Assembly: GCA_947460825.1 (NCBI GenBank)
Contig: CANHHA010000011.1
Coordinates: 1 to 64,000, forward strand
Direction of reading: 5' to 3'
Origin: Flavobacteriales bacterium
GTDB lineage: Bacteria > Bacteroidota > Bacteroidia > Flavobacteriales_D > Crocinitomicaceae
Length of the DNA: 64,000 nt
Below, in pieces: positions 17,676-26,343 of the stretch. Under the pieces are notes generated by a model. That model saw only the letters and a list, made by a program, of their open reading frames with translations, was not told the DNA's origin and did not search any database. Position 1 is the stretch's first letter. Every line of letters starts with the position of its first letter. The position numbers were made by a program, and so were the translations under genes.

Positions 17676-17933
17676 TCACTTTACAAAAACCAAGGTGTCA
17701 TTTCTTATTTCAATGCTTTTATATACGAAATGGTCGATGAAGTACTGCCTTTCTTCTTCAGGCCAACCTTTCATTATCTCAAAATCGCTTTGCACCCCGT
17801 TACGTTTTTTATCGGCCTCTTGCTTTTGCTGTTCAATTTCCGAAATACGGTCGGGAATAATGGGCTTAGAAATGCCGCAACTCGCTACAAGCAATAATAA
17901 GCCTCCGATTATAACTTTGGTTTTCAACATCAC
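17676..17933 (-). CDS. small lipoprotein, 85 aa
   Basis: MMLKTKVIIGGLLLLVASC is a lipoprotein signal with the lipidated Cys at residue 19. The mature part is charged and helical (RISEIEQQKQEADKKRNG) and ends with WPEEERQYFIDHFVYKS, which aligns with the ends of the two small secreted proteins on the other strand at 17312 and 18049. It faces the 17312 gene convergently. Function unknown; membrane-anchored member of the same local group. Confidence 0.55.
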   Translation of the reverse strand: MMLKTKVIIGGLLLLVASCGISKPIIPDRISEIEQQKQEADKKRNGVQSDFEIMKGWPEEERQYFIDHFVYKSIEIRNDTLVFVK

Positions 17934-18048
17934 AAAAGATATTTAGCTTTAAAACATATTGAACGGACAGCATTTTTTAAGTTACAGCATTTTTTAACTA
18001 TGTAACGAATCTGGTCTTTCGTATTATTAGACCTCTAAGCTCCAAAAA

Positions 18049-18291
18049 ATGAAAAAAAAACTCTATATCGCCCTGTTCCTGTGTAGCACTTGCGCTTATG
18101 GACAGAAACCCATTGAGGCCGATACCACGGATTATTTACCTATTTCCAAATCCCTAGACGCCTTTGCCGACGAAGCCGCATGTTGGACACCCGAACAAAA
18201 ACAAGAATTTGCTTCTGTATTTTTCATTGAACGAGGAAAATTTACCATTCCGAAAGAACCCATTGTACTCAAATCTTTTGAGCGTCATTAA
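18049..18291 (+). CDS. small secreted protein, 80 aa
   Basis: Signal peptide MKKKLYIALFLCSTCAYG, then about 62 residues ending PEQKQEFASVFFIERGKF. This C-terminal segment is shared in pattern with the products at 17312 and 17676. The gene is transcribed away from the 17676 lipoprotein. No known domain; its small size, intact frame and strong signal peptide support a real gene. Confidence 0.55.
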   Translation: MKKKLYIALFLCSTCAYGQKPIEADTTDYLPISKSLDAFADEAACWTPEQKQEFASVFFIERGKFTIPKEPIVLKSFERH

Positions 18292-18428
18292 GACGGATAA
18301 TTTAGTGTATGTTAAACTCTACAATTTTTAGCAAGTACCTTGTTCCTGTTAATTCACTTTTATTTTTGACAATAACAATGTATTGGAATAATATTACCTT
18401 CGCGTTATCATTTTAAAATAAAATAATT

Positions 18429-18989
18429 ATGAGCGAAGAAGTAAAAGCGGAACAGACCCCAACAAAAGGTAAACCAAAAAACATTGCGAGACAATTTCTT
18501 GTTTGGGCACTAATTATTATCGGCTTGCCCGTCGCTATATATTATTTAATTGGTAGTGAAAACTATTCAAATGGTGAACGTATTGGATTAGTAACTCAGT
18601 TTTCTAAGAGAGGGGTGATGTTTAAGTCTTGGGAAGGTCACTTGAATATAACTCAAACTGGAATGAATTCAGCAGATGGATTTGACTTTTCACTAGATAG
18701 AAAAAGTGGGCTTACAAAAAATTCAGAAAAATTACTCGATAGTTCTGCAACCTATGGATGGAAAGTTAAATTAATTTACCACCAAACCTTCTTAAGAAAT
18801 TGGTTTAGCTATCGAGGTGAAACTAATTATTTTATTGACTCTGTAATCGTGCTAGATAAGTCGTTCTCAAGCAATGTGAATAATGGGGCTTCTGCAGGAA
18901 ATAGTGGGAATTCTGGTAGAGCCGTAGATACGGTTTATATTGTAATAACTCCTTCTGATCCCAATTATAACAAATTCTTCAAGAAGTAA
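18429..18989 (+). CDS. single-pass membrane protein, 186 aa
   Basis: A lysine-rich cytoplasmic N-terminus is followed by one helix at about 27-44 (FLVWALIIIGLPVAIYYLI) and an extracytoplasmic region with GERIGLVTQFSKRGVMFK and SWEGHLNI. This GxRxGxxxxFSxxGxxFKxWEG pattern occurs in a group of small Bacteroidota membrane proteins that databases often mislabel as 6-phosphogluconate dehydrogenase; nothing here supports that enzyme. A G/N/S-rich linker (NNGASAGNSGNSG) precedes the last 20 residues. Function unknown. A terminator follows. Confidence 0.7.
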   Translation: MSEEVKAEQTPTKGKPKNIARQFLVWALIIIGLPVAIYYLIGSENYSNGERIGLVTQFSKRGVMFKSWEGHLNITQTGMNSADGFDFSLDRKSGLTKNSEKLLDSSATYGWKVKLIYHQTFLRNWFSYRGETNYFIDSVIVLDKSFSSNVNNGASAGNSGNSGRAVDTVYIVITPSDPNYNKFFKK

Positions 18990-19013
18990 TTTTCAAACAG
19001 ACTAATCAAATAT

Positions 19014-19040
19014 AAAGGCATCGAAATGGTGCCTTTTTTG
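19014..19040 (+). terminator. terminator between convergent genes
   Basis: AAAGGCA and GTGCCTTT pair (one wobble) around a short loop, followed by a T run. It lies about 25 bp after the stop at 18989. Confidence 0.7.
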
Positions 19041-19070
19041 TTTTAACATTCAGACATATTCCCTCCCCCA

Positions 19071-20126
19071 TCAAAACCCAATCACCGTCCGACCCTGGTC
19101 TCCCCCATTATTTTCATGTTCAACATTGAAAATATCGCTTAAGGTCATGGGGGCTTCTGCAACATGCGCATGCCCTAATTGAGATAGTAATTTATTCGTT
19201 TTTTCTATGGCTAAAGGCTCAAAGGAATACCTGAAGGCTAACCTCCCTTTGCGAAGCATGGCTTCGTCTATTTTTCCTAATTCGCAATTAAAAGTGCAAA
19301 TGATTTTAAGTTTCAAGGCATCCCCCAACAAGCCATCTCCTAAATTCAACAAGTTGGAAAGACCTGTATCGTTTGTTTGTTGAATGCGGGATCGAAGCAA
19401 TTCTTCACAATCCTCCAGAATAACTATACTCTCCGGATGTGAACTAATGAATGATATGAACTCAGGGTCCATTAAATGAGAAAATAAATTGTTCGGAATG
19501 TAGATGAACCGTCGATTCACATGTGAAATTAAATGGCGAATGTAGGAGGTTTTCCCGGTACCCGGATTGCCATGAAATAACACCACCCCATTCGAATTTT
19601 TTTCTTCCAGAAACGACGCTAAGGGGGCGTGAATAGTTCCAAGGTCATCGTTATAATGGTCCTTCAAGCTAACCCCTCTTTTCTTGATTTTAAACTCCAC
19701 CAACTCAAAATCATGGTATGTATTTCGCTTAATCATAAAGAACTCCAGGCGTTCGTTCTCCTTATCGGTAGCTGCAACAACGGCCTGCCACAAGGCTTCG
19801 ATTTCTGAAGCGCTTACCTTGTCGTTGTGATACATGATAATCATCCGAGACGATACCTCCATAACCCACCCTTCTTTCAGAACAGCCAACAGTTGAATGT
19901 GCACAAAATGCGTTACAAAATCGGCATCTGAATCTAATCTCGAATGCTCAATGTATTCAATCGGATGTTCAGGGAAATGTCCGTCAAGCACTGTTTTCAA
20001 TGCCTTCGTTCCAATGCCAGACTTAAATGCTTTAATGCTTGGTAATTGTCCGTTTAAAAAGGTGAAGTATTTTAATCCAACGGGCGCATGGGGTTCAATG
20101 ATTCGGTAAAGCTGGTCATGTTTCAT
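19071..20126 (-). CDS. AAA+ ATPase, 351 aa
   Basis: The C-terminal half is a AAA module: Walker A HGNPGTGKTSYIRHL at about 185, Walker B SIVILEDCEELL, sensor-1 KIICTFNCELG, and the arginine-finger region AMLRKGRLAFRYSF, the order seen in BCS1/ClpA-like single-ring ATPases. The N-terminal 170 residues have no recognised domain but include LKEGWVMEVSSRMIIMYHN, perhaps a substrate-sensing fold. Single leftward gene with no evident partner. A role in protein remodelling is inferred from the AAA class only. Confidence 0.8.
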   Translation of the reverse strand: MKHDQLYRIIEPHAPVGLKYFTFLNGQLPSIKAFKSGIGTKALKTVLDGHFPEHPIEYIEHSRLDSDADFVTHFVHIQLLAVLKEGWVMEVSSRMIIMYHNDKVSASEIEALWQAVVAATDKENERLEFFMIKRNTYHDFELVEFKIKKRGVSLKDHYNDDLGTIHAPLASFLEEKNSNGVVLFHGNPGTGKTSYIRHLISHVNRRFIYIPNNLFSHLMDPEFISFISSHPESIVILEDCEELLRSRIQQTNDTGLSNLLNLGDGLLGDALKLKIICTFNCELGKIDEAMLRKGRLAFRYSFEPLAIEKTNKLLSQLGHAHVAEAPMTLSDIFNVEHENNGGDQGRTVIGF

Positions 20127-20318
20127 AGATTAAAAGTAGCAACAATAGCGCTATCTCGACCAAGAAATTTATGAACATTAATACATTTACCCAACGAATT
20201 ATTACGGCTATAAGTCCTTTAAAACTTATGTTTTACCTGTCATGAAAAAACTTTTTTCACATGGTTATAATCTACAAATTAAAGCGATGTTATACGTTCA
20301 CACATCAATATTTATCAT

Positions 20319-20326
20319 TAACTTTG
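20319..20326 (+). promoter_or_regulatory. -7 element TAACTTTG
   Basis: Matches TAnnTTTG 23 bases before the ATG at 20350, which supports that start over the ATG at 20242. Confidence 0.45.
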
Positions 20327-20349
20327 TCTACATTTTAAAATATATAATT

Positions 20350-20721
20350 ATGAAAAAAGGTTTGTTAATTCTATTAGTGGCAGTACTTGCTGTTGTTTCT
20401 TCTTGCTCTAAGGATGCCAAAATCAATCGCAGATTAGATGGCGAATGGAAAGTTGTTTCTATCGGTGGCGTAGTTCCAGAGGCTACTGAAAGCTATGTTA
20501 TGAAATTCATTAAAGAAGATAAGTTAACTGGGAATGGTACATTTACTTACACGTACTTGTCTCAGTCATTTACAGATGCTTTTACGTATTCTGTTCTAGA
20601 TCAAAAAATTACCCTAGTTATTGATGGTACCGCAGACATTTTATCAGTTACTAAATATGAGAAAGATAGAATGGAAATGATTGATACAGACGGAGACCTT
20701 TGGATTCTTGATCCAAAATAA
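20350..20721 (+). CDS. lipocalin-like lipoprotein, 123 aa
   Basis: Starting at 20350 the product is MKKGLLILLVAVLAVVSSC, a lipoprotein signal with Cys at residue 19; the longer frame from 20242 would bury this signal and lies across the promoter. The mature part begins LDGEWKVVSIGG and has strands FKLT-type (LTGNGTFTYTYLS, ITLVIDGTADI, WILDPK), as in the small lipocalin-like lipoproteins of Bacteroidota. Ligand unknown. A strong terminator follows and is shared with folE on the other strand. Confidence 0.75.
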   Translation: MKKGLLILLVAVLAVVSSCSKDAKINRRLDGEWKVVSIGGVVPEATESYVMKFIKEDKLTGNGTFTYTYLSQSFTDAFTYSVLDQKITLVIDGTADILSVTKYEKDRMEMIDTDGDLWILDPK

Positions 20722-20740
20722 TCTAACCCGTTAATACATT

Positions 20741-20776
20741 AAAAAAACCGTGAGAAGTTTCTCACGGTTTTTTTTG
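20741..20776. terminator. bidirectional terminator
   Basis: ACCGTGAGAA pairs perfectly with TTCTCACGGT, with an A run on the left and a T run on the right, so it can end both the lipoprotein and folE transcripts. Confidence 0.9.
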
Positions 20777-20816
20777 TTTCCAATATCTGTAAAGTTCGTA
20801 GTTCACGTAAATGATC

Positions 20817-21503
20817 CTACAATTCGATGTACTTCAAAAACTCGGTTTTACGTGCTTCTTCGTTGAATTGTCCTGAAAAATGAGAAGTAACGGTGCTGCT
20901 GTTTACATCCTTAACCCCTCGTGAAGAAACACACAAATGCGTTGCATCAATTACTACCGCTACATCATCCGTTTCAAGGGCTTTCCTCAAGGCTTCTGCA
21001 ATTTGTACCGTCAAACGTTCTTGCACCTGCGGACGTTTGGCAAAATGTTGAACGATACGGTTAATCTTTGACAGACCAATCACTTTTCCCGAAGAAATAT
21101 AAGCCACATGTGCTTTTCCAATAATTGGCACAAAATGATGCTCACAATTAGAGTAAAACAGGATGTTTTTCTCTACCAACATTTGCTGGTATTTGTATTT
21201 GTTTTCAAATAATTTAATGTCCGGGAAATTGGCAGGATTTAAGCCGCTAAAAATTTCTTTCACATACATTTTTGCCACGCGACGAGGTGTTCCTTGCAAA
21301 CTGTCATCGGTACGATCCAATCCCAAAATATCCATTATTTGTCCAAAATGCAGTGCAATCTGCTCGATTTTATCCTCATCACTCAATTCAAACGCATCCG
21401 CTCTTAACGGCGTATCTATTGAAGTGCTCACGTGCTCATCCCCCATCTCATCAATTGTAATATCGATCGTTGGTGAGGCCTCATGAAATCTATTTTGTTT
21501 CAT
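20817..21503 (-). CDS. folE: GTP cyclohydrolase I
   Basis: The 228-residue product carries the family signature NCEHHFVPIIGKAHVAY with the zinc-binding Cys and His, the second zinc Cys in THLCVSSRGVK, and the GTP-binding region IGLSKINRIVQ. It converts GTP to dihydroneopterin triphosphate, the first step to tetrahydrofolate and pteridines, as a homodecamer in the cytoplasm. The N-terminal 35 residues (EASPTIDITIDEMGDEHV) are an acidic extension of the usual kind. Length is normal. Single gene with its own terminator; the next gene starts divergently. Confidence 0.95.
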   Translation of the reverse strand: MKQNRFHEASPTIDITIDEMGDEHVSTSIDTPLRADAFELSDEDKIEQIALHFGQIMDILGLDRTDDSLQGTPRRVAKMYVKEIFSGLNPANFPDIKLFENKYKYQQMLVEKNILFYSNCEHHFVPIIGKAHVAYISSGKVIGLSKINRIVQHFAKRPQVQERLTVQIAEALRKALETDDVAVVIDATHLCVSSRGVKDVNSSTVTSHFSGQFNEEARKTEFLKYIEL

Positions 21504-21595
21504 CTTTTGTTTTATTTGTTAAACATTTTTCAAGCACAAAAGTTTAGAATGACTAAAAAAAAGTAATTTCATCATCAATTCACGTCATTCATGCG

Positions 21596-21603
21596 TACTT
21601 TTG
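21596..21603 (+). promoter_or_regulatory. -7 element TACTTTTG
   Basis: Matches TAnnTTTG about 10 bases before ATG 21613. The frame's first TTG (21601) is the end of this element, so it is not the start codon. Confidence 0.5.
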
Positions 21604-21612
21604 AAAAAAATT

Positions 21613-22872
21613 ATGCGCATGAAAAACTCTTTATTTCTACTTGGTATTTTTATTTCCGGATTAAGCCTTGCTCAATCAGTAAAAGGCGAAGAAATCACCT
21701 TTACCTATGTTAAACTCCCAAGCAACCCTGTAACTCCTAAACCCACGAATTACTTGTCGTATGTTACGGCATCCTATGAGTCTGAAAATCAAAAATTGCT
21801 CGCTCAATATGAAGCAGATAAAGCGTTAGCTGAAGCGGATTATCAACGTGAAATGGCTGAATTACCAAATAAACAAAAAGCGGCAGATGATAAATACGAG
21901 CGAGAAATGAAGGCTTGGAATGAAAAGTCAACGGCCTCAAAAATTATCGAAAGCAAAGTATTGAACGAGAATAATCGTCCGGTGAAGGATTACGTTCCAC
22001 AACCCTACCGCAGAACAGTTTCAGCACCAGCAATCAAAACAGGCTACGATTACAATTCCTTAGCTTCAACCTATTTGCGCATTGACGGTTTTGAAAAAGG
22101 AAGCAACAATGCCATGATATACACGGTAACCCTACAAGGGTTTGAATCTACGGCACCACGGGTGGTTTCAGAAGTTAAAAAAGAAGTTTCTCGTGTAAAC
22201 AATGTAAGCACTACCTCGGATGTTACCTATTACCATTTAGAGTTCACGTACCGTCATCCCATGAGTTTCCGCGTTACGAATGCATTTAACGTAGAAATTT
22301 ATGCTGCATCACCGGCTGAATTCACTGAGTTCAAAACCTATAAAGGTCCTGCAACGAAAACCAGTCCATCAACGGATATTACGGCCATGTTAAAAACCAT
22401 GGAAGACAAAATTCTTCAAGACAACCTAAGCGCAATTAATCATTTAGTAAATGACCGCATTGGATTTGAAAAAACAGACCGTAAAACAGAGATTTTCTTT
22501 GTTAAATCTAAAAACGAAACACATAACGATATCCTTGATGCATACAATGCAGCAACTTTAGGATTTAAAATGTATGGAACAAGTGAAGAACAAGGGGCGC
22601 TTAAACTAAACGAAGCGATTAACCTATGGAAAACTGCGTTACTTGAATCAGAAATTGATAACAAAAAAGCACGTATTGACAAAGATGTAACGATTGCGTT
22701 ATACTATAACTTATTGGAAGCATATTTTGTATTACGTAATACAACTGAAGCTGATACCATTCTTCAAACCATGGGAAGAATGGATTTATCCAACCGCGAT
22801 AAAAAAGATTTGGAAAAGTTCAACGAACTTTACATTAACTTGAAGTTAAGAAAAGCGGCTAACGGATTATAA
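21613..22872 (+). CDS. exported TPR-like hypothetical protein, 419 aa
   Basis: ATG at 21613 (or 21619) gives MRMKNSLFLLGIFISGLSLA, a signal peptide. Residues 65-115 are charged and helical (YEADKALAEADYQREMAEL), likely coiled coil. A middle beta-rich part includes TYLRIDGFEKGSNNAMIY. The C-terminal third is helical with EGALKLNEAINLWKTALLE-like helix pairs (EEQGALKLNEAINLWKTAL) and DVTIALYYNLLEAYFVL, resembling tetratricopeptide repeats. No T9SS tail, so probably periplasmic. Its stop abuts that of the convergent hydrolase gene with no bases between. Function unknown. Confidence 0.7.
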   Translation: MRMKNSLFLLGIFISGLSLAQSVKGEEITFTYVKLPSNPVTPKPTNYLSYVTASYESENQKLLAQYEADKALAEADYQREMAELPNKQKAADDKYEREMKAWNEKSTASKIIESKVLNENNRPVKDYVPQPYRRTVSAPAIKTGYDYNSLASTYLRIDGFEKGSNNAMIYTVTLQGFESTAPRVVSEVKKEVSRVNNVSTTSDVTYYHLEFTYRHPMSFRVTNAFNVEIYAASPAEFTEFKTYKGPATKTSPSTDITAMLKTMEDKILQDNLSAINHLVNDRIGFEKTDRKTEIFFVKSKNETHNDILDAYNAATLGFKMYGTSEEQGALKLNEAINLWKTALLESEIDNKKARIDKDVTIALYYNLLEAYFVLRNTTEADTILQTMGRMDLSNRDKKDLEKFNELYINLKLRKAANGL

Positions 22873-23766
22873 TTACTGCGTTATAAACGCCAACACTCGA
22901 TTTATATAATTGGTATATCCCATGGCTGTGGGCGTGGTTTCATGTCCACCGCCGGGAACCAGTTCTTTCTCTTTCTCCCCCGGTTTATTATCGAATACTA
23001 ATTGTCCGTGATGCGCTACGGTTAAAAAGGAATCATCCAACCCATGAATCCACAATAGCGGTACATTCACTTTTTTAATTTCCGTGGCATTATCGATCTT
23101 AAGATCCACTAAAAAACTGCCCGGCATACTTAACAAACCTCCGTCTTGGATCAAAATTTCAGCCGATGCAAACGGCGCTTCTAATATGATTTTACTTGGA
23201 TTCATTGAAAAGCGGCTTGGATTTCCTGCGACCTCACAGACGGCAGCGCTTCCTAGCGAAAATCCCATCATTACTAAACGATCGTTGGTTAGCCCCTGAC
23301 TTTTTAGCCATGAAAGTGCTAATTCGGTGGAGGCATACATGTTATCTTCGGTAGGATTTCCCTCACTCATTCCAAAACCAGGATAATCAAACATCAAGAC
23401 ACCAAATCTCCCGAGTTGTCCCATGTGCGCATAAAGTTTCTGCCGTGGCCAATAGAAATCCATATGGTCTTTATTTCCATGACAATACAGGAGCACTGTG
23501 TCTATTGCAATACGTGACATGTCGCCTACATAAATAGCATGAACTTGGGTAGATTTACCTTCTTCTACTAAGGTCCATTCAAGGTGATGAATCATAGAAT
23601 CGGGCACAGCGAATTCATCTCCCACGGCTATAGAAACCTCACCGGTGTAATTATCCAATTGATACGACGTCAGAGCCGACGGGTTGAACAAGAACGAATC
23701 CAAACGTTTTCTACACGCGGCAAGCGAAACAAGCAAAATCAACCCAATCATGAAAATCCTTTTCAT
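22873..23766 (-). CDS. alpha/beta-hydrolase lipoprotein, 297 aa
   Basis: The start MKRIFMIGLILLVSLAAC is a lipoprotein signal; an ATG-less extension upstream overlaps the previous gene and is dropped. Hydrolase elements: oxyanion region LLYCHGNKDHM, the nucleophile elbow MMGFSLGSA (GxSxG), the aspartate in LWIHGLDDSFL, and the histidine in PGGGHETTP. The order matches alpha/beta hydrolases of the BAAT/BEM46-like group. Substrate unknown, anchored to a membrane facing the periplasm. It follows the gene at 23768 with only one base between, so they form an operon. Confidence 0.85.
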   Translation of the reverse strand: MKRIFMIGLILLVSLAACRKRLDSFLFNPSALTSYQLDNYTGEVSIAVGDEFAVPDSMIHHLEWTLVEEGKSTQVHAIYVGDMSRIAIDTVLLYCHGNKDHMDFYWPRQKLYAHMGQLGRFGVLMFDYPGFGMSEGNPTEDNMYASTELALSWLKSQGLTNDRLVMMGFSLGSAAVCEVAGNPSRFSMNPSKIILEAPFASAEILIQDGGLLSMPGSFLVDLKIDNATEIKKVNVPLLWIHGLDDSFLTVAHHGQLVFDNKPGEKEKELVPGGGHETTPTAMGYTNYINRVLAFITQ

Positions 23767-23767
23767 C

Positions 23768-24481
23768 TTATTTAAGTGTATAGTAAATGGAAAAATAAGC
23801 TCCCAAAGCACCATGATTCCCAAATGCGCTCGGATAATTCACCACCATGTCTTCATTCGAATAGATGGGCGCTAGGAATTTCGCCTCGAACTGATATACC
23901 CAGTGATTTTTTTGCCATAAGTGACCGATTTGAATGCTGGGAATCCAAACTTGTTCATTCGTCCTGCCTTGTGATTCAATTAAATACGGATCAAACCAGT
24001 TACTTAACCCCGCATAAACACTACGGATTTTATGAAATCCCTTACCATTTTTTGCTTTGGTTTTTAATTCCGCATAATCCCAATAATAATTCGCATCCAA
24101 TTGCGGCCAAAACCGATTAGCACCGGTATAAAAATCCACCGCCACATTGAGCGTTGGTTGAAGTGTAATCCCCATATTTTTTCTAGACCAGCATCGATAT
24201 GCTGCGCCAACATCAACTTGTCCAACACCAAAAAGTAACGAGGTCGTATGTAGGTTTCCAAAAAGTGTCAGATTCTCTTTCAACCCAAATCCATACCCTA
24301 CCGTAGTTAACGGCATCGGAATCACTCCGATTCCCGGCACCTTGGCGATAGGTCCACCTAAATTGAACTGCAGTGCATGTTGACCTTTATCCAAGGGCTT
24401 TACATAGCGCGCCGGAGCACAGGATGAAAGAATGAAAAAAAAACCACTTAGCGCTAATACCGACTTAACGATTGTATTCAT
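23768..24481 (-). CDS. outer-membrane-type lipoprotein, 237 aa
   Basis: MNTIVKSVLALSGFFFILSSC is a lipoprotein signal; a TCA-AT context upstream gives an alternative ATG three codons earlier. The mature region alternates aromatic and polar residues (LTTVGYGFGLKENLTLFGN, VDVGAAYRCW, YAGLSNWFDPYL) and ends in aromatic ALGAYFSIYYTLK, typical of small outer-membrane beta barrels. It is the first gene of an operon with the hydrolase lipoprotein. Function unknown. Confidence 0.65.
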   Translation of the reverse strand: MNTIVKSVLALSGFFFILSSCAPARYVKPLDKGQHALQFNLGGPIAKVPGIGVIPMPLTTVGYGFGLKENLTLFGNLHTTSLLFGVGQVDVGAAYRCWSRKNMGITLQPTLNVAVDFYTGANRFWPQLDANYYWDYAELKTKAKNGKGFHKIRSVYAGLSNWFDPYLIESQGRTNEQVWIPSIQIGHLWQKNHWVYQFEAKFLAPIYSNEDMVVNYPSAFGNHGALGAYFSIYYTLK

Positions 24482-24525
24482 ATGAGTCAAAAATAACGGA
24501 ATTTTTTAATTGGAATGGATTTACC

Positions 24526-24533
24526 TAATTTTG
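24526..24533 (+). promoter_or_regulatory. -7 element TAATTTTG
   Basis: Matches TAnnTTTG seven bases before the ATG at 24541; transcript would be nearly leaderless. Confidence 0.45.
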
Positions 24534-24540
24534 TGAGGGA

Positions 24541-25803
24541 ATGTCTGAAAACACAAATACATCGACTAAGAAATCCGGTTGGAGAAAATGGTTTAAATAC
24601 ACCTACCTAATCGCATTACACATTCTTGCTGGTGTTGCAGCGTTTTTAATCTTGACGGCCCTAGCGGTTAAGTTCAAGTGGACGAATGATGCTGGAGATG
24701 TGGATATCAACAATCGGTATTACGAGGACATCGCTAGCCAATATGGAAATGCATCCAAAAAAGACAGTGCCACGATTGCAAGAGATGAGTACATCATGTT
24801 TCAGCGGTTGGGCGTGCTTTCACGCTTTTATCCACACAATGCAAAAGTGATTTCTGAAGCATATCAGCACGAAAAAAACGTCTACACGGCATTGCGCATG
24901 TTGGATGCTGTAAATATCCTATTGCGAGATAACAAGGAATTCATTCGTGCCATGAAGGAGGTAAACAAAAAGGCCACATTTAACACAGGTTCTGTTTATG
25001 CGTGGTCGAACTATACCGTATGGAAGCAGTTTTGTAATACCATTATAAAAGATAAACGCGCCATTGACTCCGTATCTCGGCTTACGGGGGTGGAATCACG
25101 AATTATTGTCATGTGTGTGGTGGGAGAACAGCTTCGCATGTTTAATTCCGGCAGGGAGAAATTTAAGCAATACGTGTACCCTTATTCACGCCTCATTTTG
25201 CCTTCAAACCGAGGTTATGGCGTATCCGGGATTCTTGAGCATACGGCCTTGCGCATTGAAAGCACGCTGTTCAACGAAAAGGATCCATTTTATCCGGGCG
25301 ATTACTTCCAGCAAACCATTAATGTAAGGGATTCATTTCCGGAGGTAATCAATGATTCGATATCAGCACATAAGCACAAAACCATCCAACGCCTAATCAA
25401 AGGTGGGGACCATTACTATTCGTACTTGTATACTTCCTATCTGATGCGTCAATTTCAGGCGCATTGGGAGCAGAACGGCTTCGATCTTTCAAACCGTCCA
25501 GAAATCCTTGGAACCTTATTCAATCTGGGGTATCAAAAAAGTAAACCGAAGAAAAATCCAGAGGTTGGGGGATCTACGTTTAAAATTGGGGAGAAAGACT
25601 ATACCTTTGGGGGATTGTGTTTTGAGTTTTATTACAGCGGAGAAATGCAAGACGCCTTTCCAATTACGGGTCGTGGATTCATACCGGTTAAGGAACTTGA
25701 AAAAAACAATAAAACGTGGATTGAAGCGATAAAAAAACGCATCGAGGAGGAAGAAAAAGCGCGGCTAGAAGCAGAGGAAGCCGCAGCCGCTGAATTAAAA
25801 TAG
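24541..25803 (+). CDS. membrane-anchored protein with a lysozyme-like region, 420 aa
   Basis: One helix at about 20-45 (YLIALHILAGVAAFLILTAL) follows a basic N-terminus, so the rest lies outside the cytoplasm. The middle has SRLTGVESRIIVMCVVGEQL and NRGYGVSGILEHTALRIE, with a conserved Glu (VVGEQL) placed like the catalytic Glu of lysozyme-like transglycosylases; this is a tentative reading. The C-terminus is a charged helix (IKKRIEEEEKARLEAEEAAA). The stop codon is one base before tRNA-Val. No named family is certain. Confidence 0.55.
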   Translation: MSENTNTSTKKSGWRKWFKYTYLIALHILAGVAAFLILTALAVKFKWTNDAGDVDINNRYYEDIASQYGNASKKDSATIARDEYIMFQRLGVLSRFYPHNAKVISEAYQHEKNVYTALRMLDAVNILLRDNKEFIRAMKEVNKKATFNTGSVYAWSNYTVWKQFCNTIIKDKRAIDSVSRLTGVESRIIVMCVVGEQLRMFNSGREKFKQYVYPYSRLILPSNRGYGVSGILEHTALRIESTLFNEKDPFYPGDYFQQTINVRDSFPEVINDSISAHKHKTIQRLIKGGDHYYSYLYTSYLMRQFQAHWEQNGFDLSNRPEILGTLFNLGYQKSKPKKNPEVGGSTFKIGEKDYTFGGLCFEFYYSGEMQDAFPITGRGFIPVKELEKNNKTWIEAIKKRIEEEEKARLEAEEAAAAELK

Positions 25804-25804
25804 C

Positions 25805-25879
25805 GGGCAATTAGCTCAGTTGGTTTAGAGCACTACCTCGACAAGGTAGGGGTCACTGGTTCGAGCCCAGTATTGCCCA
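25805..25879 (+). tRNA. tRNA-Val (GAC)
   Basis: Acceptor GGGCAAT pairs with ATTGCCC; D-arm TAGCTCAGTTGGTTTAGAGC; anticodon arm CTACC-TCGACAA-GGTAG with anticodon GAC (position 33 is C rather than the usual T); T-arm ACTGG-TTCGAGC-CCAGT; discriminator A. CCA is not encoded (CAT follows). A hairpin terminator lies 7 bp downstream. Confidence 0.95.
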
Positions 25880-25885
25880 CATGAC

Positions 25886-25907
25886 AAATCCCGCAAAAGC
25901 GGGATTT
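25886..25907 (+). terminator. terminator of tRNA-Val
   Basis: AAATCCCGC and GCGGGATTT form a perfect 9-bp stem with an AAAA loop, followed by a short T-rich tail. Confidence 0.85.
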
Positions 25908-25914
25908 TCAGTTT

Positions 25915-26162
25915 AACACGATAAAGCGAGAAGTTTGAAGTGACCGAACAAAGGGAGCTTGCCCCAACCGAACGAAAGGAGCTAGCCCTGACCGACCGCA
26001 GGGTGCCTCAGGTGCGTCAGGGTTTTGTTTTTAGTATATATTAGGCGAGAAGTTTATCCCGATCGAGGAACGAGTATCGGGAAGCCCAGCTTTGCTCCGC
26101 TAAAGCTATGCGAAAGCGAGTATTGCCCACAATCCTGACAATGAATGTCAGGATATTTTTTG
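25915..26162 (+). repeat. partial duplicate of the tRNA-Val 3' end with a hairpin insertion
   Basis: AGCCCAGTATTGCCCACA at the end of tRNA-Val reappears at 26083-26131, but a 31-base piece (26090-26120) with palindrome CTTTGCTCCGCTAAAG is inserted between CCCAG and TATTGCCC. Just before it, TCCCGAT/ATCGGGA form another small stem. After it comes a terminator-like hairpin ATCCTGAC/GTCAGGAT with T run (26132-26162). Upstream, 25922-26030 contains GGGAGCTTGCCCC and GACCGACCGCAGGGTGC, both repeated at 27560-27610. Confidence 0.75.
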
Positions 26163-26174
26163 TACACTAATTTT

Positions 26175-26331
26175 AAGCTCATCTCACCTTTGTTTCAAGC
26201 TCATTTTCATTAAAATTGAGCTATAAAACAAATAATTATGAGCCCTATTGTACTATTTGAAGCTCAGGCTCACACCATATATAGCTCATTAAAGTACATT
26301 TTTGAGCTTTATTTTATATATTTATGAGCTT
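26175..26331. promoter_or_regulatory. cluster of AGCTCA/TGAGCT sites upstream of the Fic gene
   Basis: AAGCTCA occurs at 26175, 26197 and 26260, TAGCTCA at 26282, TGAGCT at 26217, and TGAGCTT at 26303 and 26325, with weaker GGCTCA and TGAGCC forms at 26267 and 26239. That is at least seven good copies in 157 bp, in both directions, ending 13 bp before the Fic start. The density suggests an operator array, perhaps bound by the winged-helix part of the Fic protein; binding is inference. Confidence 0.5.
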
Positions 26332-26343
26332 AAATGATAAAAA

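Noticed and set aside
18429-18989. 6-phosphogluconate dehydrogenase
   Set aside because: The protein is 186 aa with a membrane helix and no nucleotide-binding fold; the name is a known mislabel for such proteins.
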